A stretch of 64,000 nt of DNA from Nocardioides sp. URHA0032 (GCF_000620645.1 NZ_KK211160.1:124001-188000), one strand, 5' to 3'; shown: positions 17,782-26,999, numbered from the stretch's first letter. Program-made: numbers and translations. Notes: generated by a model not told the origin, from the sequence alone.

Positions 17782-18157
17782 GTCTTCCCAGGGTGGCGGC
17801 CGCCGCTTTCGTCAGCCGTGGCCGCCATCTGGGCGTCGGTGTGCGTCGGCCGTAGGTCGCTTCGGGTTGCGACCGACAGGCGGCGAAGCGGGTACGGCGG
17901 GCTCGGGTCGGGGTGGCTTCCCGGCCTGCGGTCCGCTTCCGTGAGACCGGGCTGCGGGTCCGTGGGTGGTGCCGACCGACAGGCACCGACGCGGACGAGG
18001 CGGGCGCGTGGTTCCGGCTGCTTTCCGGCTTGCGGTCGCGAGGGGTCGCGAGGGGCCGCGAAATTTCTGCTGAAGAATCTTCCGGGATTGTCCGAATGCT
18101 GGTCAAAACAAGGGTTCTGAGCCTCTGAGTGTCGGTGGCCGGTGCTGTGATGGATCC
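17782..18157. other. Non-coding stretch before the DUF222 gene
   Basis: 376 bases without a convincing gene. It holds a weak copy of the accessory-region motif (GGCGGCGAAGCGGGTACG, 17879-17896). The last 90 bases are AT-richer than the surroundings and probably contain the promoter of the HNH gene; TGTGAT (18146-18151) is six bases before its ATG, the spacing expected of a leaderless transcript. Confidence 0.5.
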
Positions 18158-19402
18158 ATGACAGCGATCGCGACTCCCCGGCACCGGGTCAGTGTCGCGA
18201 CCGCGCACGTGCACGCCGAGCTCGACGCGGTCGCCGATGCGTCGGTGTGGTCCATGGACCCGGTCGAGACCGGGCACACCCTGGTCGCGCTGCAGCGCGC
18301 CGAAGCGAGACTGACCGAGCTCAAGGCCCGCGTCGCCGCGCACGCCGAGGAGCTGCACGTCGGCCAGGAGGTCGGGGCCTCGTCCGCGGCGAACTGGCTG
18401 GCCCACGAGACGAAGGCGACCCGGGCGGCCGCGTATGCCGCGGTGCGGCTCGGCCGTGACCTCGAGGGTCACTCGCTGACCCGGGAGGCGCTGGCCGCCG
18501 GGCGGGTGTTGGCGGATCAGGCGCGGGTGGTGATCCGGTGGGTCGAGGACCTGCCCGCCACGGTCCCGGTCGGGAAGGTCGCCGCGGCCGAGGCGCACCT
18601 GCTGGGCCTGGCCCGGCACCACGACGCCCAGGCGCTGAACCGGCTCGGGAAGCACCTGTTCGAGGTGGTCGCCCCCGCGGAGGCCGACGCCCGCGAAGCC
18701 GCGCTGCTGGCCAAGGAGGAGGCCGCTGCCGCCAAGGACTGCCGGCTCTCGATGTACGACGACGGGCAGGGCAAGACCCACGGCACCTTCACGGTGCCCA
18801 CCTTCCACGGCGCCACGCTCCGGAAGATGCTTTCGGCGTTGGCTGCCCCGAGGCATGTGGCCGCCACCCAGGGTCCCGGCGTGGAGCGCCCGGCCACCCC
18901 GGAGGCGCTGGGGCGGGCGTTGTGCGAGCTGATCGAGCGCTACCCCGCCGACCGGCTCCCCACCACCGGCGGCGTCTCGGCCACTGCCGTGGTGCTGATC
19001 GACCTCGACGTGCTGCTCGGCCGCCTCGAGAAGGCGGGGGTGCTGGACACCGGGGAGAAGATCTCCCCCGCCCTGGCCCGCCGGCTGGCCTGCCAGGCCG
19101 GGATCATCCCCGTCGTCCTCGACGGCGACTCCCAGCCGTTGGACGTGGGCCGCAAACGCCGGCTGTTCACCGAGGCCCAACGGACCGCGATGCTGGTCCG
19201 CGACCGCGGCTGCCGCGCCGAGGGCTGCGACCGCGCCACCGGCCTGCACGCCCACCACAAGACCCGCTGGGTCGACGGCGGCCACACCAACCTCGCCGAC
19301 GGCATCTCCCTCTGTCCCTGGCACCACGCCCGCGCCCACGACACCAACTACCGGACCACCCACCACCCCAACGGCGACGTCACCTTCCACCGACGGACGT
19401 GA
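18158..19402 (+). CDS. DUF222/HNH endonuclease-domain protein (13E12-repeat family)
   Basis: A 414-residue protein with the N-terminal helical DUF222 domain (about 20-300; LQRAEARLTELKARVAAHAEEL, SAANWLAHETKATRAAAYAAVRLGRDL) and a C-terminal HNH nuclease domain with zinc-binding CRAEGCDRATGLHAHHKTRW, then NLADGISLCPWHHARAH. This is the 13E12-type family that is repeated many times in actinobacterial genomes; in mycobacteria the gene is a target of prophage integration. Function is unproven but nuclease residues look intact. It marks the left edge of the accessory region. Confidence 0.88.
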   Translation: MTAIATPRHRVSVATAHVHAELDAVADASVWSMDPVETGHTLVALQRAEARLTELKARVAAHAEELHVGQEVGASSAANWLAHETKATRAAAYAAVRLGRDLEGHSLTREALAAGRVLADQARVVIRWVEDLPATVPVGKVAAAEAHLLGLARHHDAQALNRLGKHLFEVVAPAEADAREAALLAKEEAAAAKDCRLSMYDDGQGKTHGTFTVPTFHGATLRKMLSALAAPRHVAATQGPGVERPATPEALGRALCELIERYPADRLPTTGGVSATAVVLIDLDVLLGRLEKAGVLDTGEKISPALARRLACQAGIIPVVLDGDSQPLDVGRKRRLFTEAQRTAMLVRDRGCRAEGCDRATGLHAHHKTRWVDGGHTNLADGISLCPWHHARAHDTNYRTTHHPNGDVTFHRRT

Positions 19403-19443
19403 CGAGCAGCCAAATGTGGCCCTCCGGTCGGCTGTGCGTCGTC

Positions 19444-19460
19444 GCGGCGGTAAGACGCAG
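19444..19460 (+). repeat. Accessory-region motif, copy 1 (variant)
   Basis: GCGGCGGTAAGACGCAG, just after the DUF222 gene. Same variant as at 30963-30980 and alignable to the main form GGCGGCGAAGTGACGC. Confidence 0.45.
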
Positions 19461-19511
19461 GTCTTCCAGATCCCGGAACTGCATCCGGTGCCGCCGCGAG
19501 TGATCGGGGGG

Positions 19512-19895
19512 TCAGGCACCGCTCCCATATGGACGGGTGATGATCTCCAACCAGTGCCCGTCCGGGCCTTCCCAGTAAAGGCCGCGGCCACCGTCCTCGT
19601 GGTTGATCTCGTGCGGTTGGCGCTGGAAGGGGTCAGCCCACCACTGGCGGCCGTTGTCCCGCAGGCGATCCAGGATGAGGTCAAACTCCCCCTCGCTGAC
19701 CAGGAACGCGTAGTGCTGACCGTGAATCTCACCCTTGGTGTCCATGAAGTCCAGGCTCGCGGCGTTGTCCAACTTCAGTTCGGCGAACGGACCGTATGCC
19801 GTCGCCTCAGGCAGACCCAGCACCTCGCCGACATCGCGAGCAGCAGCCCAACGATCCCTCACGTGCACGATCGTGTGATTCAGCTCGATACTCAT
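19512..19895 (-). CDS. VOC-family (glyoxalase-like) protein
   Basis: A 127-residue single-module vicinal oxygen chelate protein: HTIVHVRDRWAAARDVGEVLG at the start, GEIHGQHYAFLVSEGEFDLIL and YWEGPDGHWLEIITRPYG at the end give the beta-alpha-beta-beta-beta repeat and the two metal-ligand positions (His near the start, Glu near the end). Such proteins isomerise or cleave small substrates or bind antibiotics; the specific activity cannot be told. AGGAG lies 6 bases before ATG 19895. Stands alone between two motif copies. Confidence 0.8.
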   Translation of the reverse strand: MSIELNHTIVHVRDRWAAARDVGEVLGLPEATAYGPFAELKLDNAASLDFMDTKGEIHGQHYAFLVSEGEFDLILDRLRDNGRQWWADPFQRQPHEINHEDGGRGLYWEGPDGHWLEIITRPYGSGA

Positions 19896-20040
19896 GGGCT
19901 CTCCTAGGGATGTCGATTCTCGGTGGCGCGTGCCCAACATTCTGCGTATCCGAGGTTTCGACCCGTGAAGACCTCCATGTCGTCCGCGCCGCAGCAGTGC
20001 GGTGGAACGTTCGTGCGCCAGGTCACGCCGATGCGCTGAT

Positions 20041-20060
20041 GCGGCGAATTGACGCAGGTC
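20041..20060 (+). repeat. Accessory-region motif, copy 2
   Basis: GCGGCGAATTGACGCAGGTC between two minus-strand genes. One base from the core form GCGGCGAAGTGACGC. Confidence 0.5.
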
Positions 20061-20181
20061 GCAGCGCAACTGAACTCAGTTCGCAGCCGGCTCCGTCGTT
20101 CTGGGTCTCCATTGCGTCGATGTGTCTGATGGCAGTCGTGTGGGGCGCGTCGGTGGTCGTGTGCCCCAGCCCTCTGGCCGT

Positions 20182-21066
20182 TCACACGTCTTCGTCGAGC
20201 TCGGGAGCGATCGAAGGGCGCTGGTCGGCGACGAGTTTGCTCTGGGCCTTGTCGACGAGCTTCCCGGCAGTGCTCGAGACGTCGCTGGCGTCCGCTCCGG
20301 TCGCCCCGAGCCGGGCCGCGACGGCGACAAGCACGGGGTCGGAGAGGACCGTGATCCCGAGGATGCTAAGAACCCATCCGGCGTATGCGCAGACCAGGAC
20401 GAGCCGGCGGGCCTGAGCGCGGGTGATCGAGGGATGGTCGGCGCCGATCTGGTCGGCCGCGTCGTCGAGCAACACATCGAGGGCTGCGATGTCGGAGATC
20501 TCGGCCTCGAACTGCTGAATCGCCTCCTCGGGGACGTCGGCCGCATCCGCGATCTGTTGGAGGTCCTCGAGAGTCTCGATCGGCACGAAGGCGGGCTGCG
20601 CGTCGGTGGTATCCCAGGTCTGAGCCGGGGCGCTGTGCTTCAGTTTCGGGCGCACGCCCCGTTCCCAGGGAGAGAACCGGGCGTCGAGCGGTGGCTGTAG
20701 CGCGGCTACGACCTTCTGGATGCGGCGGCTCCACGCACTTTGCCCTGCGTCGGCGGCCGCCTGATCCGCGACGCGAGCGACTTCGACGGCCAGATCAATC
20801 GTGCTCTGGTCAATCGAACGGAGGAAAACTCCAGTCTGCTCCTCTGTTCGCCGTACCTCGACGAGCTGCTGCTGGAGACGCGTGTAGTTCTCCATGAAGC
20901 GCCGCAGCGCAGGTGAGCTCGCCGCTTCCGCCACCTGGGCCTGCACCTGCTCGAGCTCCGCGGGCCGCGCCGCGACCCCGGCTTCGCTGCCTAGGGCCTC
21001 ACGCACCTGCGACGAGTTGAGGATGCGGCGGAGCGTCTGTGCAGCATGCACGTAGTCCTCGGTCAC
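20182..21066 (-). CDS. Uncharacterised protein with C-terminal membrane helix
   Basis: A 294-residue protein. Long helical, glutamine-rich N-terminal part (TRLQQQLVEVRRTEEQTG, about 62-80, could form a coiled coil), an acidic middle (LEDLQQIADAADVPEEAIQ) and one clear membrane segment near 227-245 (LVLVCAYAGWVLSILGITVL). GTG 21066 has GGAGGAGG just upstream. No family recognised. Probably an inner-membrane protein with most of its mass in the cytoplasm. Confidence 0.6.
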   Translation of the reverse strand: MTEDYVHAAQTLRRILNSSQVREALGSEAGVAARPAELEQVQAQVAEAASSPALRRFMENYTRLQQQLVEVRRTEEQTGVFLRSIDQSTIDLAVEVARVADQAAADAGQSAWSRRIQKVVAALQPPLDARFSPWERGVRPKLKHSAPAQTWDTTDAQPAFVPIETLEDLQQIADAADVPEEAIQQFEAEISDIAALDVLLDDAADQIGADHPSITRAQARRLVLVCAYAGWVLSILGITVLSDPVLVAVAARLGATGADASDVSSTAGKLVDKAQSKLVADQRPSIAPELDEDV

Positions 21067-21499
21067 GGCAGCCTCCTCCCCACCCGAAGGCTATCTCGCC
21101 GGAGAGTTCCCTTGCCCGCAGTCTTCGACAAAGCCAGGCGGCCGTAGAGAGTGCGCGCTTGTCTCAGAGCCTTGCGGAGTTGGCACCACATCGGGCAGCG
21201 CAGCCATAAGTTCAGAGGAACGTCGAGCGCTGCCTTGCAATAGTCGAGAAGGACTGGACGCCGACCTGACGTTGTCGATCATTCATGCAAGCGTCGACCG
21301 CCTTGGACGTCCATGGCCGCCGCGGAACGGCGCGGGACGCCGCGGAGCGGCGCGGGACGTTGATCGCGGCGGCGCGTCGCGCCTTGGACGTCCATGGCGT
21401 GTGACGACGACGCAGGAATCTAGCGGCGCTGCCAGTCGCCGAGCTCAGGCGGTCTCGTCGGTGGGCACACGGGTAAGGGTGGCATCACCGGATCAATCC
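21067..21499. repeat. Non-coding stretch with nested direct repeats
   Basis: 433 bases without a gene. It contains a 19-base direct repeat CGCCTTGGACGTCCATGGC at 21299-21317 and 21380-21398, each with the 10-base palindrome TGGACGTCCA inside. Between the copies lie two tandem 20-base units starting CGCGGAACGG (21321) and CGCGGAGCGG (21341), differing at two positions. No IS ends or coding frame seen. Confidence 0.55.
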
Positions 21500-21796
21500 T
21501 CAGGCCTGTTCTTCTACCACGTCGTACCAGACGGTAGTGGACGGTCCATCCTCCAGGCCGGCCAGTTCAGCTCGGGTGGCCTTGAATGCTTCGTCGTCGT
21601 GCCAGCGGGCCCAGTGCTCCCGTGACTGCCACGTGCCGATGATCGCACGCCGCTGCGGGTCGTCGGCCTCTCGGAGCAGCTGAACGGCGACCCATCCGTC
21701 CATGTCCGAAGCGGCCCGGACGCGCTCGTGCATCGCCCGGTCCCACTGATTTCTTGCCTCTTCCCTCAGGGTCACGCTCGTAACGACGGTCATCAT
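21500..21796 (-). CDS. Antibiotic biosynthesis monooxygenase-domain protein (ABM)
   Basis: A 98-residue protein with the ferredoxin-like ABM pattern: VTSVTLREEARNQWDRAM at the start and IIGTWQSREHWARWHDDEAF in the middle, similar to small heme-independent monooxygenases and their structural relatives. It probably dimerises. GAGGAG lies 8 bases upstream of ATG 21796. Stands alone on the minus strand. Confidence 0.75.
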   Translation of the reverse strand: MMTVVTSVTLREEARNQWDRAMHERVRAASDMDGWVAVQLLREADDPQRRAIIGTWQSREHWARWHDDEAFKATRAELAGLEDGPSTTVWYDVVEEQA

Positions 21797-22016
21797 GGCT
21801 TGGCTCCTCGCTGTCGGACAATCTTTGCCGTAGGTGTGCCCCACGTACGACATAAGCATCCGCCCGATGCTCGGGGAAGCCCGACGCTGACCGGCATGGA
21901 CTTCCTGTGACGCAGGCATGCCTCTGCCCGAGTCCCCGAGGATGGTCCATCATGTTGCCGGTTCTCCGGGACTGCGGAGCGCGCGTTGATCCAAGGCGCA
22001 AGACCTGCGCGCGCAT

Positions 22017-22033
22017 GCGGCGAAGTGACTCAC
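22017..22033 (+). repeat. Accessory-region motif, copy 3
   Basis: GCGGCGAAGTGACTCAC, ending right where the open frame of the truncated metalloprotease begins (its frame opens at 22029 after a TGA that is part of the motif). Confidence 0.55.
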
Positions 22034-22259
22034 TCTGCCCCGGAAGCTGGAGGCTCCTTCGGTCGCGCGGCAGAGCGCCGAGCACAACACGGCCGTCGAA
22101 CAGGCCGTCGTCATGCACGAGCTCGGCCACGTCCTGGGCCTCGGGCATGTCGAGGACCCGGCCCAGTTGATGTATTCCTCTAACGCCGGCCAGCTGACCT
22201 ACGGCGCTGGCGACCTCAATGAGCTTGCCAAGCTCGGCTCAGGGAGCTGCGGCGCCTGA
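22029..22259 (+). pseudogene. 5'-truncated matrixin-like zinc metalloprotease
   Basis: The last 76 codons of a metzincin-type protease. The zinc site HELGHVLGLGH (HExxHxxGxxH) is complete and a Met-turn, AQLMYSSNAG, follows 11 residues later, as in matrixins. The frame is closed upstream by TGA 22026-22028, and there is no ATG, GTG or TTG before the ATG inside the catalytic helix (22113). The N-terminal catalytic half and signal peptide are absent. The break coincides with copy 3 of the accessory-region motif, which suggests that a recombination at the motif removed the front of the gene. Confidence 0.7.
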
Positions 22260-22560
22260 GGCTGGCCCGTTCAGTGATCACGCCTACTACCGACCCGCAT
22301 GCATCGGCTCATCGGGCACGAGGGAGCACCTTGGGCACGCTCCGGTACGAGCCGCCCACACATCGACAGACACCAGATAAGTCGCGGGGATAGGCGGCGA
22401 AGTGACGTATTTCGGGCCGTACGGATTGTCCTGACTTCTCATTCGGGTCTTGGCCCGTCCCTGGGTCGCTGGCAGCCCGGGCCTGCGAGCGACGCGGATC
22501 ATGCCGGTCTTGGCCGACGTAGGCTGGAGGACGAGGCGGTACTCATCCCCGGAGGTCGTC
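22260..22560. other. Non-coding stretch before the slipin gene
   Basis: 301 bases without a credible gene; it contains motif copy 4 (22393-22408) and must carry the slipin promoter. Nothing else recognised. Confidence 0.45.
22393..22408 (+). repeat. Accessory-region motif, copy 4
   Basis: GGCGGCGAAGTGACGT, an almost perfect copy, between the truncated protease and the slipin gene. Confidence 0.6.
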
Positions 22561-23481
22561 ATGGACGTCCTGCTCTTCGTACTCGCGACACTGCTCGTGC
22601 TCATCGTCGTGGGCCTGTCGGCCAGTGTTCGGGTGGTCAAGCAGATCGAGCGTGGTGTGGTGTTCCGGCTGGGGCGCGCCCAGCGAGAGGTACGGCGGCC
22701 CGGCCCCACCATGCTGATCCCGTTCGTGGACCGGATGAGGCGGGTCAACATGCAGGTCGTGACCATGCCGGTCCCCGCCCAGGACGGCATCACCCGCGAC
22801 AACGTGACCGTGCGGGTCGACGCGGTCGTCTACTTCCGAGTGATGGACCCCATGCGTGCGGTCGTCGAGGTGCAGGACTACCAGTACGCGATCTCGCAGG
22901 TGGCGCAGACCTCGCTGCGGTCCATCATCGGCAAGAGCGAGCTCGACGACCTGCTGTCCGACCGCGAGCGTCTCAATCAGGGCCTCGAGGTGATGCTGGA
23001 CAGTCCGGCCGTCCCGTGGGGTATCGAGATCGATCGCGTGGAGATCAAGGACGTAGCGCTACCCGAGGCGATGAAGCGGTCGATGTCGCGGCAGGCGGAG
23101 GCCGAGCGGGAGCGCCGCTCCCGGGTCATCACCGCGGACGGTGAGTACCAGGCGTCCAAGAAGCTCTCGCAAGCCGCGGCGGCGATGACGGCGACGCCGG
23201 GTGCCCTGCAGTTGCGGTTGATGCAGACGATGGTCGAGGTGGCGGCTGAGAGAAACTCGACGCTCGTGCTGCCGTTCCCGGTGGAGCTGCTGCGCTACTT
23301 CGAGGCGGCCGCCCACGCCGCCGACCCCGCCGTGCCTCGGGCAGGCATCCCGGATCGGGAACCCGCCTCAGACGAGTCCGTCCCAGATCCGGCGTCCGCC
23401 GCAGACGGGCCGATCCTCGACATGGCGCCGGATGCGGTGCGCCCTTCGCGTGACCAACTCGGCATGTTCCCCGTGGAGTGA
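22561..23481 (+). CDS. Slipin/SPFH-domain membrane protein
   Basis: A 306-residue band-7 (SPFH) protein. An N-terminal membrane segment (LLFVLATLLVLIVVGL, about 4-19) is followed by the SPFH domain from KQIERGVVFRLGR through GITRDNVTVRVDAVVYFRV to EIKDVALPEAMKRSMSRQAEAERERRSRVI, a typical slipin sequence. These proteins oligomerise in the membrane and organise or control membrane proteases. GGAGG five bases before ATG 22561. The acidic C-terminal tail (about 245-306) is variable. An FtsH-like protease is encoded 3.5 kb downstream; SPFH proteins commonly associate with FtsH, but no direct link is seen here. Confidence 0.88.
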   Translation: MDVLLFVLATLLVLIVVGLSASVRVVKQIERGVVFRLGRAQREVRRPGPTMLIPFVDRMRRVNMQVVTMPVPAQDGITRDNVTVRVDAVVYFRVMDPMRAVVEVQDYQYAISQVAQTSLRSIIGKSELDDLLSDRERLNQGLEVMLDSPAVPWGIEIDRVEIKDVALPEAMKRSMSRQAEAERERRSRVITADGEYQASKKLSQAAAAMTATPGALQLRLMQTMVEVAAERNSTLVLPFPVELLRYFEAAAHAADPAVPRAGIPDREPASDESVPDPASAADGPILDMAPDAVRPSRDQLGMFPVE

Positions 23482-23920
23482 GCACTCTTCACGGCTCGAC
23501 GCACCGCTCCTGTCCCGGTGGAGCGAGCGCGCGTCTGTCGCCCGGGCGTGTCATGGCCGATCTCGCGAGGTCGGGCTAGGACGCCCGCTGTCGGGGCGAC
23601 GTGACGCAGCTTGAGAGCGCAGGATTCGGGCCGGATGCGATCTGCATGGTCGCGGTCGCCAGAGCATCGAACTTGGCGACTTTCCGCAGATTCCTCCCGC
23701 TGACGTTGATGCTGTGGCGCTGCTGGTCTCGCTGACTGGGTCACCAAGCATGAGCTGCTCCTCACCGCTCACTGAGGCCAGCGGGGGCAGCAAGAGGTCG
23801 GCCACGCTGATCGGCTCCGGGTGTGACCAGAGGCGGACCCCGAGTCAGCGAGTGTGGCGGCGCAGCGATCGTGATGCTGCTTGCGTGGCACGTGAGCACC
23901 GGCGCGGCTAGCGTGCCTTC
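23482..23920. other. Non-coding stretch with motif copy
   Basis: 439 bases without a convincing gene. GGGGCGACGTGACGCAGC at 23593-23610 is a copy of the accessory-region motif. TAGCGT at 23909-23914 is a probable -10 element for the next gene. Confidence 0.45.
23593..23610 (+). repeat. Accessory-region motif, copy 5
   Basis: GGGGCGACGTGACGCAGC, about 110 bases after the slipin stop. Two differences from the main form within the core. Confidence 0.4.
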
Positions 23921-24145
23921 ATGGCAGACGTCGTGCTTCGCGTCCGGTTCACCAGCGGCGATCACACCGACGTCAAGTATGAGGATCCAGATGGAACCGA
24001 TGAGGGCCAGGTCCTCGAACAAGCTGTTGCAGCGCTGAGATCCGATGACGGTGTCCTTCGTTGCCAGCACGGTGATCGGCTGCTCGTGCTGTTCGCGCGC
24101 GGCGTTGCCTCTATCGAGCTGGCGCCCCGCGGCGCGATCCTGTGA
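23921..24145 (+). CDS. Small uncharacterised protein
   Basis: A 74-residue protein with balanced composition and strand-like segments (VVLRVRFTSGDHTDV, RLLVLFARGVASIEL), so probably real and folded. There is no ribosome site, but TAGCGT (23909-23914) ends six bases before the ATG, the layout of a leaderless mRNA. No family recognised. Confidence 0.5.
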   Translation: MADVVLRVRFTSGDHTDVKYEDPDGTDEGQVLEQAVAALRSDDGVLRCQHGDRLLVLFARGVASIELAPRGAIL

Positions 24146-24337
24146 CCGGGGCCCGATTTCATGAGCGACTCGGTCAGTGGCGGCTATTAGACGATCCCCG
24201 GTATGACGCGCCGGCCTGATCGAGGAGGATCACGTGCATGACCCGGTCGCGGTTCGGGTCGGAGGGAACCGTTGTCGGCGCCGCGCCTCAAGAGAATTGT
24301 CGGCATGCACCTCTAGAGTTCGTCTGGTGAATCGACG

Positions 24338-24574
24338 ATGAGCAAGGAAGCAGCAGTGCGGGCGATGCGAGAGGCTCGATACAGCGCGGCATCAACCAGG
24401 CCGATGGCCGCCTCGACTCCGACCAGACGAGCGGTTCGACCCGCGACGGTTCAGGAAGCCAGCCCGGCTTCTTCAGCTTCTCCCACCGACGCACTGTGCG
24501 GGCACCGTTCGATGAACGGAGGCACGTGCACACGCGAGCAGGGTCACGCGGCAAAGAGCCACCGCTACTCCTGA
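24338..24574 (+). CDS. Small protein with C-terminal Cys/His zinc-finger-like motif
   Basis: A 78-residue protein. The first 50 residues are disordered, rich in Ala, Ser, Pro and Arg; the last 27 contain CGHRSMNGGTCTREQGHAAK, a C-H-C-H pattern that recurs at the end of small actinobacterial proteins and probably binds zinc. No clear ribosome site. Function unknown. Confidence 0.45.
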   Translation: MSKEAAVRAMREARYSAASTRPMAASTPTRRAVRPATVQEASPASSASPTDALCGHRSMNGGTCTREQGHAAKSHRYS

Positions 24575-24641
24575 CGGTCCGCTGTCTTGCTGCGTAGCGT
24601 TCGATGGGCCCGACCGATCGGAAGGCGGGCTGCGCGCCTTC

Positions 24642-24659
24642 GCGGCGGAATGATGCACC
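24642..24659 (+). repeat. Accessory-region motif, copy 6 (diverged)
   Basis: GCGGCGGAATGATGCACC, between the small zinc-finger-like gene and the acetyltransferase. Keeps GCGGCG-AATGA-GCAC but departs in the middle. Confidence 0.35.
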
Positions 24660-24688
24660 TGTCGGCGCGCTTGCGGTGTTCGGTGGGG

Positions 24689-25483
24689 TCAGCGCCGCCA
24701 GAGGTAGGGCGTCGTGGTGGAGACCTTGAGGAAGCCGTACCGTTCCAGGATGGGACGGGAGTACTCGGTGGAGTCGCTGTTGATGAGGGTCTTGCCCCTC
24801 CGCAGTGCCGACCTCGCCCGCGCTGCGGTCAGGGCGCGATAGATCCCGCGACCACGCCATTCCTCCAGTGTCGAGCCGCCCCAGATCCCGGCGAAGTCCG
24901 TCCCGGGAACGGGTTCGAGCCGACCGGCGGAAACGATCTGCCCGTTGTGCTCCGCGACCCACAGCTCCATTCCGTCATCGAGGGAGAGCCGGCGCAGCAA
25001 CGCGTCAGCCATCGCCTCTCCCTCGGCGGGTTGGTCGCCGAAGGCCCGCGCACCCATCGCGCTCATCGCGCGGACATCGCTCTCCTCGCTGACCTGCCGC
25101 AGCATCACGCCTTCGGGCAACGGCACTTCGACCGCGAGCCGCTGCGCCTGGCCGATCATGATCGACTCCGCTTCCTCTGCGACGAACCCGTGGGCCAGGA
25201 GGCTCTGATGCAGTCCTGGCGCGTAGTCGTGCCCCCGTGTCTTCCACTCCACCCGAGTGATCTCGGGATCTGCCCCGTAGTGCGCGAGCGCCGCCTCGAC
25301 CAGTCGAGAGATCGCGTCCGCGTCGGCTCCACCCAGGTCTTGGTAGGTGACGAAACCGCGACCACCCGAGAACGTCACCAGCCGCAACGGACCAAGGGCA
25401 GCCACCGAGACTGCACTCGGTGTCTCTGCGTCGGTCCGCAACTGCTCGTCGTAGGCGGCGAGAAACCGAGATCGATCATCCAT
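24689..25483 (-). CDS. GNAT-family N-acetyltransferase
   Basis: A 264-residue acetyltransferase. The C-terminal GNAT core carries the acetyl-CoA loop EEWRGRGIYRALTAARAR and is preceded by AGRLEPVPGTDFAGIWGGSTL; a less conserved N-terminal half (about 1-130) may be a degenerate second GNAT fold. Substrate unknown. Several in-frame ATGs lie close together (25507, 25492, 25483); the shortest, giving MDDRSRFLAAYDEQL, is used, without a good ribosome site to decide. Confidence 0.8.
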   Translation of the reverse strand: MDDRSRFLAAYDEQLRTDAETPSAVSVAALGPLRLVTFSGGRGFVTYQDLGGADADAISRLVEAALAHYGADPEITRVEWKTRGHDYAPGLHQSLLAHGFVAEEAESIMIGQAQRLAVEVPLPEGVMLRQVSEESDVRAMSAMGARAFGDQPAEGEAMADALLRRLSLDDGMELWVAEHNGQIVSAGRLEPVPGTDFAGIWGGSTLEEWRGRGIYRALTAARARSALRRGKTLINSDSTEYSRPILERYGFLKVSTTTPYLWRR

Positions 25484-25601
25484 GCTGATCATGATCGGGG
25501 AATCCATGAGCGCACTACCAGCGGATTCCGCAGGCCTGCCCCGCGACGCAGAGCCTCGCTCCACCCCTGGTGCTTGCGCCGTGGACGCGGCACCGAACGG
25601 A

Positions 25602-26378
25602 TCAGCCGAGGATGGTCGCGACGTCGTCGACAAGCGCCCAGGTGCCGAGTGCAGCGATCGTGACCAGCACACCCTGCCCGAGTCGTTTGGCCTTGGCTGG
25701 CAGCGCCGGCTCGGACGGGTCCCGGGCGCTGGCGCCCGCGGACACCCACGCCGCGACGAAGATCGGCACGAGGAGGACCAAGCCGATGCCGGCGGCGATC
25801 CAGGTGGCCAGCAGTGGGCTGACACGGGAGCGGGACGCGCTCATGAACCACGACTCGTCACGCAGCCAGTGCTCGGCGAGGGCAGCGAAGATGGCAACCA
25901 CGCCGACCGGGAGCGCAACGAACAAGGCGATCGCGAGCCACCGGGGCTCGAGCCGGGTGAAGTCGACGCCGCCGGGGTGGATGATCGCGACCGCTGCCAC
26001 CGGCACGCCGAAGCCGACCGCGGAGGTGACGACGCGTACTGCGCCGGTACCGACGAGGAACGGCCGCAGGAGCAGGTAGAACGCGGCGCCGATCGACGTC
26101 AGTTGCAGGCACGCGCCGGTCAGCTGTGCAGTCCCGCCGAAGGTGACCTGGCCGATCACGAACCCGTCGTCGGAGATGGCGCCGGCAACGTCGGCGTTGA
26201 GCGAGGCGAGCAGGCTCATTGCCAGCCGGGCTGCGACGGCCGCGACGAGACCCGCGATCAGCGCGGCCCAGCCGCCCGCCGCCGCCTTGCGGACAACGAG
26301 GTCTTGAGTCAGCGGGCCTCCCAGACCCTTGCTGCCGCGCGCGCTCTTACTACTGCCCACCGAGGAGGTTTCGGCCAT
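25602..26378 (-). CDS. Multi-spanning membrane protein
   Basis: A 258-residue protein with a short Ser/Lys-rich N-terminus and five or six hydrophobic segments: about 34-58, 88-106, 112-135, 148-168, 195-215 and 238-255. A conserved-looking polar loop HPGGVDFTRLEPRWL joins segments 3 and 4. No catalytic motif or known family seen. It is convergent with nothing and stands alone 118 bases before the acetyltransferase on the same strand. Confidence 0.65.
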   Translation of the reverse strand: MAETSSVGSSKSARGSKGLGGPLTQDLVVRKAAAGGWAALIAGLVAAVAARLAMSLLASLNADVAGAISDDGFVIGQVTFGGTAQLTGACLQLTSIGAAFYLLLRPFLVGTGAVRVVTSAVGFGVPVAAVAIIHPGGVDFTRLEPRWLAIALFVALPVGVVAIFAALAEHWLRDESWFMSASRSRVSPLLATWIAAGIGLVLLVPIFVAAWVSAGASARDPSEPALPAKAKRLGQGVLVTIAALGTWALVDDVATILG

Positions 26379-26999
26379 GGGTCAACGGTCCGCGAGAAGC
26401 GCGCCGGCGGTCAATGGTCCACACGGGCCATGCCCATCGACGCGCTGCTTGTGGCAGCCCCCGTCATAGACCAGTTGCGGCCCGGCTCAGCTCAGCGTGC
26501 CGTCGCGGGCGACCGCGTGGACGAGTCCTCCCTCGAAGGACGACGGACCGACGCCGCCATCCGGCTCGTAGCCCATTGGGGCGCCGTGTCGCGGCGGATA
26601 GACGCACCTCGGCGGGGACCCGGATCGCGGAACGCTTCATCCGCCCTCGCGTTCCGCGACCTGCGGCACCTCTGCTGTGCCCTAATCCGCCCATCATCCT
26701 TCACTTCTCGGCAAGGAGGACCGTCAGCCGAGATCACGTTCCGTCAGGATCGATGGAATTTGCCGACTGTGACCAGATGACGATTTTCCCGCGGGAGACG
26801 TCCCTGCCTTACGGGCCAGCTCGTCAGCGCTGCCATGCGGTCCACGCGAACGCCTGGACTGAAAGTGACCGCCCTGGGGTCCGAGTGGTCCCCAGAGTTG
26901 GGGACTGAACGCGCGATTGCCGGCCGACGCTTCCTCCCTCATCGACGATGTCGACGGCGGAACCTGAGGGCCAAAGGCATGTCTGGCGGAGGTGGACGG
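26379..26999. other. Non-coding stretch before the FtsH-like gene
   Basis: 621 bases. Long open frames exist on both strands but their products are Arg/Pro/Ala-rich without domain or ribosome site, as expected by chance at this G+C. The GGAGGTG at 26988-26994 belongs to the FtsH-like gene. Nothing else recognised. Confidence 0.4.

Noticed and set aside
26379..26780. Frames upstream of the FtsH-like gene
   Set aside because: Composition of the products is typical of chance frames; no start signal.
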